Part shown: positions 7,061 through 14,002 of the stretch, one piece after another
How the letters are laid out: each line of letters starts with the position of its first letter
How positions within the stretch are numbered: position 1 is the stretch's first letter
Source: CAYNEI01 sp964396185
Lineage (GTDB): Archaea; Thermoplasmatota; SW-10-69-26
DNA length: 14,646 nucleotides
Assembly (NCBI GenBank): GCA_964396185.1
Contig: CAYNEI010000056.1
Span: 1-14,646 of the forward strand
Direction of reading: 5' to 3'
Translations under genes and position numbers: made by a program
Notes under the pieces: generated by a model
Told to the model about the DNA's origin: nothing
Database searches by the model: none
Seen by the model: the letters and a program-made list of their open reading frames with translations, nothing else

Positions 7061-7972
7061 ATGCGCGCTTGGGAGGCGATGCTGCTTGCTGCAGCCCTGA
7101 TGATCCCCGCGGTGCCCGCGGGAGCCGAGACCACATCGACCACCACGTTCGAGTGGAGCACCCGCGAGCACCTGGGCGACACGGTCGCCCGGATCGATCT
7201 GACGCTCAGCGAGGCGACCGATTGCACGATCTTCATGTCTGGTGGAGGGAGCCAAGCTGAACGGGGCGGGCCGATCATGCTCTTCTACATCGAGAACGAG
7301 ACCGACACCCTCTCCTCCAGCGTCGTCTCGGTCTACCGCAACCCCAGCGTCCACGTGACCGACACCGTGGACAACCGGCGCTCCATCCGCGTGGCCGACA
7401 CCGTCACGCTTTTCCCCACTGGCACGTGGGGCGCGGATGTGACCGTGCAGGGCCCTCTCGAGGCGGGCTCGCTTTCCATCACGTTCGGCGGCGTGGATCT
7501 GCACAGCATCACCGAGGACTCGACGCGTCCGGGCTACCACGCCATGGCCTTCGACATCAACTGCCAGGCCCCGTTCACGGTGGATGGCTACGCTGCGGGT
7601 CACGAGTGGCTCGGCTTCCGCTCCAACACCATGGAGGACGGGGCCGGTGCGAGCGTTGGCTTCGTGGCCGAGGCCCAGGTGGACGAGCACGTCGAGCACG
7701 AGTTCACCTCGCCAGAGGTCGTCAGCCACGTCTCCTGGCGCGAGTACCAGGACGGTGCACACACGGGAGAGCTCGTGCGCACCACACCCGATGGGACCCG
7801 AACCATCGATCTGGACGTGGAGCCCACGGGCCGCATCGACGACGTGACCGGGCCCGGGCTGCACAGCTACGACTTGACCCGCATCGGGCTGGAGTTCTTC
7901 AGCGCCGTGAGCGGTGTGGCCTACGGGCTCGGCCCGGTGGACAGCCTGGATGCGGTGGTCCCGAGCGCGTGA
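7061..7972 (+). CDS. Secreted protein of unknown function
   Basis: The product is 303 residues and I do not recognise the family. Residues 1-22 form a clear signal peptide with an Ala-Gly-Ala site before ETTS. The mature chain is acidic, rich in Thr, Val and Asp, and predicted to be mostly beta strand. Its only two cysteines in the mature part are at 55 (ATDCTIFMSG) and 168 (DINCQAPF), and may pair. A His-rich patch (DEHVEHEF, about 208-215) might bind metal, though this is speculative. No membrane anchor or lipobox is present. The gene follows the serine protease on the same strand, 74 nt away with its own TATA box, and ends facing the vWA operon. It may belong with the fibre and protease as a surface module. 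Confidence 0.82.
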   Translation: MRAWEAMLLAAALMIPAVPAGAETTSTTTFEWSTREHLGDTVARIDLTLSEATDCTIFMSGGGSQAERGGPIMLFYIENETDTLSSSVVSVYRNPSVHVTDTVDNRRSIRVADTVTLFPTGTWGADVTVQGPLEAGSLSITFGGVDLHSITEDSTRPGYHAMAFDINCQAPFTVDGYAAGHEWLGFRSNTMEDGAGASVGFVAEAQVDEHVEHEFTSPEVVSHVSWREYQDGAHTGELVRTTPDGTRTIDLDVEPTGRIDDVTGPGLHSYDLTRIGLEFFSAVSGVAYGLGPVDSLDAVVPSA

Positions 7973-7994
7973 GCAGGCCGGTCCCTGGCCGCGG

Positions 7995-8024
7995 CGGGCA
8001 CGCGATCATCCGCCACGGTGCCCG
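7995..8024. terminator. Hairpin between convergent genes
   Basis: A perfect 7-bp stem (cgggcac at 7995-8001 and gtgcccg at 8018-8024) encloses a 16-nt loop. It sits in the 55-nt interval between the stop of the secreted protein gene (7972) and the stop of the vWA gene (8028). A stem here could protect or end both transcripts. No T-rich tract accompanies it. Confidence 0.35.
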
Positions 8025-8027
8025 TGA

Positions 8028-9845
8028 TCAGTCGAGACCGGTTTCGGCCTCGAAGTCAAGCAGCACCTGCTCGGCCAAATGGGTCGGGTCCAGGGCCTCC
8101 ACGCGGCCATCGGCGGCCTCGGCGATCTCGCGCGCAGCCTCGATGTAGAGCTCGTCCTCGTCCTCGAGCTGGATGATCATGAGCCGCGCCCCAGCGGTGT
8201 TAGCCAGCTCGGCGGCCTCGCGCTTGGTGTGCTCCATGCACACCTCGGGCGCCTCGACCAGGTTGTCGCCGTCCGGGCCCACGTAGGCCTCCGGCAGCCC
8301 GTCGGTGACCAGGTAGACCAGGCGCCGGTCGGCCGCCTCGAGCTCGATGAGCTTGCCGGCCATGCGCAGGGCGGCCTGGAAGTTCGTGAAACCTCCCAAC
8401 TCGGCGTTCCAGCAACCCTCGAGGTCCACCCGCTCGACGCCGGTGCTCATGGTCAGGATGTCCACGCGGTGGCGGGGATCGTGGTCCTTGACCGCCCGGT
8501 ACATGACGAGTGCTACGCGCTTGGCCGCCTCGAAGCGACCCCGCTCCTCCATGGAGCCGCTGCGGTCGAGGATCAGGACCACGTGCGTGCTCGAGGCCCG
8601 GATCTCCCGGTGCACGAGCAGGTCACTATCGTAGAGGTGGTTGACCGTCGGGTGGTTCTGGCGGGCTCGGACTACGCTGCTTGCGATGTCCATGGATCCA
8701 CGCTCGTTGAGGCTGCGCAGGGGGTGCTTCTCGTACTCACCCTCACCGCCCAAGAACGCGCCCGGCTGGACGTTGCCCTGGCTGGGGAGCGCCCGGCGAA
8801 CGTCCTCGTAGAGCAGGTTGGACAGGCGATGGAGCAGGTGCTCGGTGGGCGTGCCGTCCCCGCTGACCAGGCCCGCCTCGACCATCTCCTCGAAGATGCT
8901 CTCAGCCACGTGTTGGATGGGCCCTTGCTCGATCTCGGCCTCGAGGGCCTCGAGGTCGCGCTCCCTGCGCTCAGCGAGCTCGCGCAGCTCCTCGTTGCGC
9001 TCACGCCGAGTGGCCGTGAGCTCTTCCTCGACCTCGTCGAGCTGTTCGGAGAGCGCCTGCTTGCGCTCGCGGCGGTCCCGGTGGACCTCGTCGCGGGCAG
9101 CCCGGAGCTCGTCAGCCATGAGCTCGCGGGCGAGCTGGGCGTAGTCCTCGCGCCCGGCCAGCCGCCGCCACCAGCGGCGCACGCGCTCGCGCATGCCCAA
9201 CTCTTCTCGGATGCGACGGCGCACCTCGATGCGCAAGCCCGGGCGCGTGGCCAAGAGATCCGGGAGCGCGAGCCGAGCGCCCTCGGGCAGCTCGATGGTG
9301 GACTGCGGCTCAGGCGGCTCGCGCTCACCACGCAGCCACCTCAGCAAGCGCACCCAGGCCTCGATCAGACCCAGGTAGACCCTGTAGAGCCAGGCCTTGA
9401 CCCTCGTCCACCACCCTGGAGCTGCCTGGTCGTCCTCGCCGGGGTCCACGGCCATGCGGAACAGCGCCGAGCGCTCAGCCAGCTCCTCTGGGCGGGCCTG
9501 GGATCGACCCTCCAGGTCCTCGAGCTCGTCGTGGAGCGCGCGTTCGCGTTCGTCCAGCGCCTCGATCTGATCGCTCCAGCGCTCCTGGGTGCGTTCCCGG
9601 CCTTCCTCGCTCGCGGCCTCGATGCGTCGGCGCTCTCGCCTGGCCTGGCGCTCCAGGCGCTCGCGCTCTGATGCCACGGCTTCCGCGATGCGTGGGTCTT
9701 GCTCGGCGGCCTGCTCGATCCAGGCATCCACACCCTCCTGGCCCTGGGTGGCCAGGATGCGGATGAGCTCGCGTCGCTGACCCGGCGAGAGCACCGCCTC
9801 GTGCCGGCGGGCAGAGCAGTCCGGGAGCTGGATGGGCTGTGTCAT
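8028..9845 (-). CDS. von Willebrand factor A domain protein, partner of the upstream AAA+ ATPase
   Basis: The protein is 605 residues and has no signal peptide. Residues 50-125 and 245-305 are long Arg/Glu-rich coiled coils. Between them, about 145-171, is a Trp/Leu/Arg-rich amphipathic helix that could rest on a membrane. The C-terminal vWA domain (about 418-600) keeps the full metal-ion-dependent adhesion site: Asp427-x-Ser429-x-Ser431 (DRSGSM), Thr487 (GGFTNF) and Asp515 (VTDG). In MoxR-, RavA- and chelatase-type systems such a protein is the adaptor that links an AAA+ ATPase to its target through a bound Mg2+ or Ca2+. Its ATG overlaps the ATPase stop codon by 4 nt (ATGA), so translation is probably coupled. 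The large charged N-terminal region is not one I can assign. The target of this pair is unknown. Confidence 0.9.
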   Translation of the reverse strand: MTQPIQLPDCSARRHEAVLSPGQRRELIRILATQGQEGVDAWIEQAAEQDPRIAEAVASERERLERQARRERRRIEAASEEGRERTQERWSDQIEALDERERALHDELEDLEGRSQARPEELAERSALFRMAVDPGEDDQAAPGWWTRVKAWLYRVYLGLIEAWVRLLRWLRGEREPPEPQSTIELPEGARLALPDLLATRPGLRIEVRRRIREELGMRERVRRWWRRLAGREDYAQLARELMADELRAARDEVHRDRRERKQALSEQLDEVEEELTATRRERNEELRELAERRERDLEALEAEIEQGPIQHVAESIFEEMVEAGLVSGDGTPTEHLLHRLSNLLYEDVRRALPSQGNVQPGAFLGGEGEYEKHPLRSLNERGSMDIASSVVRARQNHPTVNHLYDSDLLVHREIRASSTHVVLILDRSGSMEERGRFEAAKRVALVMYRAVKDHDPRHRVDILTMSTGVERVDLEGCWNAELGGFTNFQAALRMAGKLIELEAADRRLVYLVTDGLPEAYVGPDGDNLVEAPEVCMEHTKREAAELANTAGARLMIIQLEDEDELYIEAAREIAEAADGRVEALDPTHLAEQVLLDFEAETGLD

Positions 9846-11344
9846 CCCTGATCGTCCTCGAAGGCGCCCAGCTCATCGAGAGCCTCCACCACGGCCGGGA
9901 GCACGTGGCCCAGGGCCTTGCGCTCGATCCCCTCAGCGCGCTGAACGTGCAGGGCGAACGAGCGCACGTGGGGATCCCCGCCGTGCTCGCGGGTGAGCTC
10001 GGCGATGCGCTGCGGGTCGTCTGCGGCCTCGGCGACGGCCTCGCGCAGGGCTTGCACGACGCGGCGGCCCTCGGTCTTGTCACCGTTGAGCTCGGTCTCG
10101 AAGAAGCGGCACCAGTAGTCCACCGCGCCAGCCGTCCCGGCCTCGGCCCAGTGCTTGTCCACGAAGCGCTCCACGAGCAACCGGTTCTCCTCGAACCCGT
10201 CCCCGCTGCGTGCCCGGATGCGCCCGGTGAGGGCATCGTGTGCTCCGCGCCGGAAGTCCTCGCGGTCTACGCGTGGGTCGCCGGACATGAGCGCGTAGCT
10301 GCGGGTGCGGCGGACGACGTCGATGAGCGTGCGGTTGGATCCCACCTCGGAGAGATCGCGCCCTCCGTCCATGCGCTCGCGCCACGCCATGAGCAGACGC
10401 ACGGCTGCGTCCTGGTAGGGCCCAGGCACGTGCACGGGCCCATCGTCACCGGCGAGCCCGTGCGCGACGATGCGCCGGTTGGCCTGGGCGGACTCCGGGA
10501 AGGGGGTGAGCACGTTGGCGAGCCGGTCGTTCAAGGGCTCGGTGATGTTGCCGAGGTCCTGGAAGTTGGAGGTCGTCACGGCCACCACATCGGCCGGGAA
10601 GGTCTCCCGGGACTTGGCCGGCGAGACGATGGCCTCCTGGAGGGCCTGCAGGAGCACGTTCTGGGTGCCACGAGGCAGCTTGCCGATCTCGTCCACGAGC
10701 AGCATGCCCCGGTGGGCCTGGAGCACCTTGCCTGGCTCGAGCACCAGCGGGCTGGTGGGATCACCGATCTCCTCAAGCCGAGCCAGGTTGATCGAGCCGG
10801 TCAGGTTGTCCGGGAAGACCTCGGGGCTGCCCTGCACGCGCGCGAACCCGTAGCCCTCGCGCAGGCGCACGCGCTTGACGGGCACATCACCCGGGTCGAT
10901 CTGGCTCGGGTCGAAATCACCCAGCTCGGTGAGCTCCAAACCGGCGTGGTTGGCCTTGCAGTACGGGCACGGCGGGACCACGCGGGCGAAGGCCGGGTCG
11001 ATGAGGCTGAACGGGTCGTCGTGCACCGGGCAGTCGGCCACGGCGAAGAGCTCCTTGGGGAAGAGCTCCCAGATGGCCTTGGCCAGCGTGGTCTTCCCGC
11101 TCCCCGGCGGTCCCAGGATGAGGATGTTGGAGCCTGCGAGAAGGCTCGTGGTCAGCACCTCCAAGGTCTCCTGCTCGAGCACGGTGTCGCCGAACAGGTG
11201 GTCCAGGGCCTCCAGGCGGCCGAGATCCTCCTCGGCTTGGAGGCGCTCGATCTCCTGGAGGATCCGGTTGCGCAGGCGCGTGGCGGCGCGCTGGGGCGCC
11301 ATGCCGCGCTCGACGAGTTCGGCCGCGGTGGTCTCTTGGGCCAT
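9842..11344 (-). CDS. MoxR/Mg-chelatase-type AAA+ ATPase
   Basis: This 500-residue cytosolic ATPase is likely to drive conformational change in a target via its vWA partner. The visible AAA+ core has Walker A GPPGSGKT (78-85), Walker B MLLVDEIG with Asp218-Glu219, a sensor-1-like TTSNFQD segment (257-263), an arginine-finger candidate in LNDRLANV (Arg274) and a sensor-2-like region GSNRTLIDVVRR. Between Walker A and B lies an insertion with a CPVHDDP motif (Cys105, His108) and CPYC (Cys126-Cys129), which could form a zinc site. The CPxH-D/E-D/E-P part recalls the CPMHEEP motif of PrkA-type AAA+ kinases. A C-terminal helical region of about 170 residues is unassigned. It is first in a two-gene operon. 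The DUF61 gene lies upstream on the same strand, but a hairpin and a TATA-like box separate them. Confidence 0.9.
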   Translation of the reverse strand: MAQETTAAELVERGMAPQRAATRLRNRILQEIERLQAEEDLGRLEALDHLFGDTVLEQETLEVLTTSLLAGSNILILGPPGSGKTTLAKAIWELFPKELFAVADCPVHDDPFSLIDPAFARVVPPCPYCKANHAGLELTELGDFDPSQIDPGDVPVKRVRLREGYGFARVQGSPEVFPDNLTGSINLARLEEIGDPTSPLVLEPGKVLQAHRGMLLVDEIGKLPRGTQNVLLQALQEAIVSPAKSRETFPADVVAVTTSNFQDLGNITEPLNDRLANVLTPFPESAQANRRIVAHGLAGDDGPVHVPGPYQDAAVRLLMAWRERMDGGRDLSEVGSNRTLIDVVRRTRSYALMSGDPRVDREDFRRGAHDALTGRIRARSGDGFEENRLLVERFVDKHWAEAGTAGAVDYWCRFFETELNGDKTEGRRVVQALREAVAEAADDPQRIAELTREHGGDPHVRSFALHVQRAEGIERKALGHVLPAVVEALDELGAFEDDQG

Positions 11345-11373
11345 GGGTCAAGCCGGCTAAGCCGCCCGCGGCC

Positions 11374-11386
11374 ATGAACCCTTTGA
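11374..11386 (-). promoter_or_regulatory. TATA-like box for the ATPase-vWA operon
   Basis: The minus strand reads tcaaagggttcat, centred about 36 nt before the ATG at 11344. It resembles the aagggttta element ahead of glyoxalase I. Spacing suggests a leader of only a few nucleotides. Confidence 0.42.
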
Positions 11387-11398
11387 CCGGATGGTTCG

Positions 11399-11424
11399 GT
11401 CATCACGACTGGTTACGTGATGAC
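11399..11424 (-). terminator. Hairpin across the end of the DUF61 gene
   Basis: A perfect 9-bp inverted repeat (gtcatcacg at 11399-11407, cgtgatgac at 11416-11424) has an 8-nt loop that contains the TAA stop codon at 11413-11415. It separates the DUF61 gene from the promoter of the downstream ATPase operon. A terminator or a regulator site are both possible. There is no T-rich tract. Confidence 0.45.
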
Positions 11425-11823
11425 GAACTGCACGAGCGTCGGGTACTCCTTGGCGAAGGCGCGGGCCAGGGCGGCCCCGACCCAGAGCTTCCCATCCCGT
11501 GGCTGGCTGTCGGTCAGGCCGAGCTGGCGGGCGACCTCGATGGCATGGTCGTGCATGAGGTAGCAGTCCCCGCTGGTGCGGTGGCTGAGGTAGAACGTGA
11601 TCGGGAGGCGGGCCTCGATGCGCGCCAAGGGCGAGAGCTGCTCAGCCAAGCGCTCCAGTGCGTCCCGATCGAAGCGGTGGATGCTCCCATCGCGCGCCTG
11701 GGCTTGGGGCTCCTCCTCGCCGAGCAGATCGGTGAGCTCACGCGCCTTGGTGACGGTGCTCGCGTTGGAGCCGTGGACCTCCAGGCGCATCCACCGCCTG
11801 AGCACGTCGTCGTTCTCGAACAC
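11413..11823 (-). CDS. DUF61/UPF0216 family archaeal protein
   Basis: The 136-residue product matches my recollection of the archaeal UPF0216 family, whose function is not established. The recognisable block is ARDGSIHRFDRDALERLAE (residues 43-61), followed by RLPITFYLS and a conserved C-terminal PTLVQFVIT-like end. The N-terminal segment NDDVLRRWMRLE...LLGEEEP also fits the family. The frame stays open to 11949, but I choose the GTG at 11823: it places the family N-terminus at the start and lies 27 nt from a TATA-like box at 11846-11854. The longer version would overlap the divergent lipoprotein gene. No signal peptide or membrane segment is present. A single Cys (87) and several His residues are not arranged as an obvious metal site. 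This gene is one of the better taxonomic clues that the window is archaeal. Confidence 0.82.
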   Translation of the reverse strand: MFENDDVLRRWMRLEVHGSNASTVTKARELTDLLGEEEPQAQARDGSIHRFDRDALERLAEQLSPLARIEARLPITFYLSHRTSGDCYLMHDHAIEVARQLGLTDSQPRDGKLWVGAALARAFAKEYPTLVQFVIT

Positions 11824-11845
11824 GCTCTCCCCTACCGGGGCGCTG

Positions 11846-11854
11846 CCATAAACG
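11846..11854 (-). promoter_or_regulatory. TATA-like box for the DUF61 gene
   Basis: The minus strand reads cgtttatgg, centred about 27 nt before the GTG at 11823. The match in spacing to the other leaderless genes here is the main argument for the GTG start. Confidence 0.52.
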
Positions 11855-11890
11855 CCTTCTTCCAAGAGATGTTTCAAGGGCCTGACGAGA

Positions 11891-11900
11891 GAGGCTATCA
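11891..11900 (+). promoter_or_regulatory. Weak TATA-like box for the small lipoprotein gene
   Basis: The stretch gaggctatca is centred about 26 nt before the ATG at 11922 and 35 nt before the in-frame ATG at 11931. It is a poorer match than the other boxes in the window. Confidence 0.3.
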
Positions 11901-11921
11901 ACCCAGCCTCCTCGTCGTGGG

Positions 11922-12377
11922 ATGAACGACATGTTCGAAGGGAGAGCATCAGGGATCCTATTCAGCATCAGCCTCGTGACCGTCGCGCTCGGCGCCGGAT
12001 GCATCGGCTTCGGGTCGGACTGCTCGTTCGAGCAGGGCGCGTGGGCCACGGGAGCAGGCGGGCAGGAGGGGGCTTGCAACGAGACCGACGAGTTCGCCTA
12101 CGGCTTCCAAGGTAGCAAGGCCGGCGGCACCGAGACGTTCCAGTGGGAGAACACACAAGGCCAAGCAGAGGTGGCCTGGGGCGCCCAGGGCGGCGGCAAC
12201 GTGGCTGTCACGATCCAGGATGCCGCGGGTCAGACCGTCTTCCAGCAGAGCTTCAGCGCCTCCGGCCAGGCCGGTGAAGCCATCCGAACCGACAGCGGCG
12301 AGCCAGGCGAGTGGACCATCGAGATCCGGTTCGCTGGCTTCGGTGGCCAGATGGGCATCGGCATCCGCGCTGTGTGA
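11922..12377 (+). CDS. Small predicted lipoprotein, function unknown
   Basis: The product is 151 residues. Residues 10-27 form a hydrophobic signal ending in lipobox LGAGC, with Cys27 as the likely lipidated residue. The mature chain is Gly/Gln-rich with alternating hydrophobic residues and a beta-sandwich look (TETFQWENTQGQAEVAW, then NVAVTIQDAAGQTVFQQ). It ends in a segment like pre-peptidase or carbohydrate-binding beta domains (GEWTIEIRFAGFGGQMGIGI). Cys34 and Cys52 could form a small loop near the anchor. The start may instead be the in-frame ATG at 11931, which shortens only the stretch before the signal. The gene is divergent from DUF61 and convergent with the aldo/keto reductase. No family assignment is made. 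Confidence 0.75.
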   Translation: MNDMFEGRASGILFSISLVTVALGAGCIGFGSDCSFEQGAWATGAGGQEGACNETDEFAYGFQGSKAGGTETFQWENTQGQAEVAWGAQGGGNVAVTIQDAAGQTVFQQSFSASGQAGEAIRTDSGEPGEWTIEIRFAGFGGQMGIGIRAV

Positions 12378-12385
12378 CCAACCTC

Positions 12386-12579
12386 GATCACGAAGCGCAC
12401 CAAGAAGCTCGAAGGGCACCAAGAAGCTCGAAGGGCACCAAGAAGTGCGCAAGCCCCCGAGGAAGCTGGAGGGGGCAGGAGTGGTCGCCCGTTGTTCCTG
12501 TGGCCCCCCTGCAATCCTCTGACCCTTGGGTGCAGCTCCCCTTCGTGTCCTTCGTGGACCCTTCGTGCCCTTCGTGATC
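12386..12579. repeat. 194-bp element with inverted ends between convergent genes
   Basis: The ends gatcacgaagcgcac (12386-12400) and the reverse complement of 12565-12579 match at 14 of 15 positions. The palindrome gatc lies at both outer edges and might be a 4-bp duplication, though its symmetry makes that uncertain. Inside, the left arm holds the 19-bp direct repeats at 12397-12445, and the right arm holds four cttcgtg words (12541, 12550, 12561, 12570). It has no coding capacity of its own. It could be a small non-autonomous insertion, or a repeated intergenic sequence acting as a bidirectional transcript end. Confidence 0.55.
12397..12445 (+). repeat. 19-bp direct repeat, about 2.6 copies
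   Basis: The unit gcaccaagaagctcgaagg is present exactly twice (12397-12415 and 12416-12434) and then as an 11-nt partial copy (12435-12445). Units touch without spacers, so this is not a CRISPR array. It forms the left arm of the inverted-end element. Confidence 0.85.
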
Positions 12580-12589
12580 TGGGTCGTCG

Positions 12590-13438
12590 TCAGAGGAACT
12601 GCAGCTCGGCTCGCTCTGGGGGTTTGAAGGCCTCGTCCAGCCGGGCGAGATCGAGCCCGCTTAGCGTGATCTCGAGGGCCTGCACGTTCTGCTCGACGTG
12701 GGCGAGCTGGCTGGCCTTCGGGATGGTGAACACGTCCTCGTCGCGAAGCACCCATGCCAGCGCGACCTGGTGGGGCGTGGCATCGTAGTTCTCGGCCACG
12801 TCTGCGAGCACCTTGCCGGCCGGCTGCTTGGGGTCGGGCAGCTCACCCTGGCCCAGCGGCGAGTAGGCCATCAGCGGGACGCCCCGCTCGGCTAGGCCAG
12901 GCATGAGCTCGACCTCGGGGTTCCGGGCTCCGAGCCAGTAGAGCACCTGGTCGGTCACCAGGGACAGCTCGTCCCCCAGGGCGGCTTGGGCTGCATCGAA
13001 CTCGGCCAGGGAGAGGTTCGAGACGCCCACGTAACGGGTGAGTCCCTCGTCGACGAGCTCTCGGAAGGCGGCCATGGTCTCCTCGATGGGGTACCGGCTG
13101 GACCAGTGGAGCAAGTAGAGATCCACGTGGTCCGTGCCCAAGCGCTCCAGCGAGGCTCGGCACGCCTCCACCGTGCCCTGCCTGGAGGCGTTGCGCGGCA
13201 GCACCTTGGTCACGAGGAACACCTCCTCGCGCAGGCCCTCGATGGCCTCGCCCACGAGCTCCTCGACCGCCCCGCTGCCGTACATCTCGGCGGTGTCGAC
13301 GAGGTTGGCTCCCAGATCGATCGACCCCCGGATCGCCTCGATGCACGCCTCCCGGGGATCCTCCTCCATCTGCCACGTGCCGATGCCCAGGCGAGCGATC
13401 TCCTCGCCGCCAGGCAACGCAACGGTCTCAAGAGCCAT
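12590..13438 (-). CDS. Aldo/keto reductase, YeaE-like
   Basis: This 282-residue cytosolic enzyme is predicted to reduce aldehydes with NADPH. The catalytic tetrad is complete: Asp48 and Tyr53 (LVDTAEMYG), Lys78 (LVTK) and His111 (LYLLHW). Cofactor-binding elements follow the family pattern: VGVSN (137-141), AYSPLGQG, and IPKAS...HVEQN with Lys241 and Asn251. Length and many segments resemble E. coli YeaE (284 residues), reported as a methylglyoxal reductase, including LLHW, the SN region, DQVLYWLG and the C-terminal LxxLDEAF. I choose the start at 13438, with a TATA-like tttt element 29 nt upstream. The frame continues to 13579, but that extension covers the divergent promoter region and lacks family features. 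Substrate is uncertain, since related reductases share this scaffold. Together with glyoxalase I in the same window, aldehyde detoxification is plausible. Confidence 0.92.
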   Translation of the reverse strand: MALETVALPGGEEIARLGIGTWQMEEDPREACIEAIRGSIDLGANLVDTAEMYGSGAVEELVGEAIEGLREEVFLVTKVLPRNASRQGTVEACRASLERLGTDHVDLYLLHWSSRYPIEETMAAFRELVDEGLTRYVGVSNLSLAEFDAAQAALGDELSLVTDQVLYWLGARNPEVELMPGLAERGVPLMAYSPLGQGELPDPKQPAGKVLADVAENYDATPHQVALAWVLRDEDVFTIPKASQLAHVEQNVQALEITLSGLDLARLDEAFKPPERAELQFL

Positions 13439-13460
13439 GGAGACCACAGCGTCGCGCCTG

Positions 13461-13470
13461 TGGAAAAGCT
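13461..13470 (-). promoter_or_regulatory. TATA-like box for the aldo/keto reductase gene
   Basis: The minus strand reads gcttttccac, centred roughly 28-29 nt before the ATG at 13438. It shares the 106-nt divergent interval with the promoter for the gene at 13545. Confidence 0.42.
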
Positions 13471-13509
13471 GTTCGCCGAGACTCGTGGACGCCCGTGACC
13501 AAATCGACC

Positions 13510-13520
13510 CATTGATATGC
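13510..13520 (+). promoter_or_regulatory. TATA-like box for the gene at 13545
   Basis: The stretch cattgatatgc is centred about 30 nt before the ATG at 13545. This favours that start over the ATG two codons downstream (13551). Confidence 0.48.
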
Positions 13521-13544
13521 ACGCCACCCGCATAGCTCACCTGT

Positions 13545-14000
13545 ATGGGGATGCACAACAGCACCGACCGTATGCGCAAGGTGATCGCTGCGCTCTCACG
13601 CTTCTACCACCACCGCTTCGAGCAGATGAAGGCGCGCGTTGGCGAGTTCGAGGGCCAGTTCGATCCGGAGATCAGCGAGTACAGCGACCAGGACCCCGAC
13701 GGCGCGTACTACGCCTACATCGAGGCCATGAGCCAGGGCATCGAGCAGGTCCTCTCCGAGCTCGGCGTCCGCCTGGACCCGGTCCCGCCCGGTGATCCAA
13801 GCGAGGGCAGCGACGAGATGCTGATGGCTGGCGCCCGGCTGCTCAAGTGGGACATCAAGGTCTACGACGCCTCCAGCGGCGAGTTCGTGGGGCTGCTCGA
13901 GTGGGCCATGTACCACCGGCACGACCGGTTCGCGATCCCGGGCCCTGCCCAGATCACTTACCTCAAGGCGCGTGGCGGCAACACCATGATCGTCAGTTAG
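13545..14000 (+). CDS. Hypothetical cytosolic protein
   Basis: The product is 151 residues and I do not recognise the family. There is no signal peptide or membrane segment, and no cysteine. The N-terminal half (to about residue 75) reads as helical, with HHRFEQMKARVGEFE and a YYAYIEAMSQGIEQVLSELG helix. A Pro/Gly/Asp linker at about 80-90 leads to a compact beta-rich C-terminal part (KWDIKVYDASSGEFVGLLEW, then FAIPGPAQITYLKARGG). Clustered His-Tyr residues (HH at 22-23, YHRHDR near 123) could be functional but fit no motif I know. It is divergent from the aldo/keto reductase, and a strong palindrome follows three bases after its stop codon. ATG 13545 is preferred from the promoter spacing; 13551 is also possible. 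Confidence 0.78.
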   Translation: MGMHNSTDRMRKVIAALSRFYHHRFEQMKARVGEFEGQFDPEISEYSDQDPDGAYYAYIEAMSQGIEQVLSELGVRLDPVPPGDPSEGSDEMLMAGARLLKWDIKVYDASSGEFVGLLEWAMYHRHDRFAIPGPAQITYLKARGGNTMIVS

Positions 14001-14002
14001 CT

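Noticed and set aside
8079..11377. Long plus-strand open frames opposite the vWA and ATPase genes
   Set aside because: They are antisense shadows. The minus-strand frames carry complete MIDAS and Walker motifs, so those are the real genes.
12397..12445. CRISPR-like direct repeats
   Set aside because: The 19-bp units abut with no spacers and there are fewer than three copies; no cas genes are nearby.
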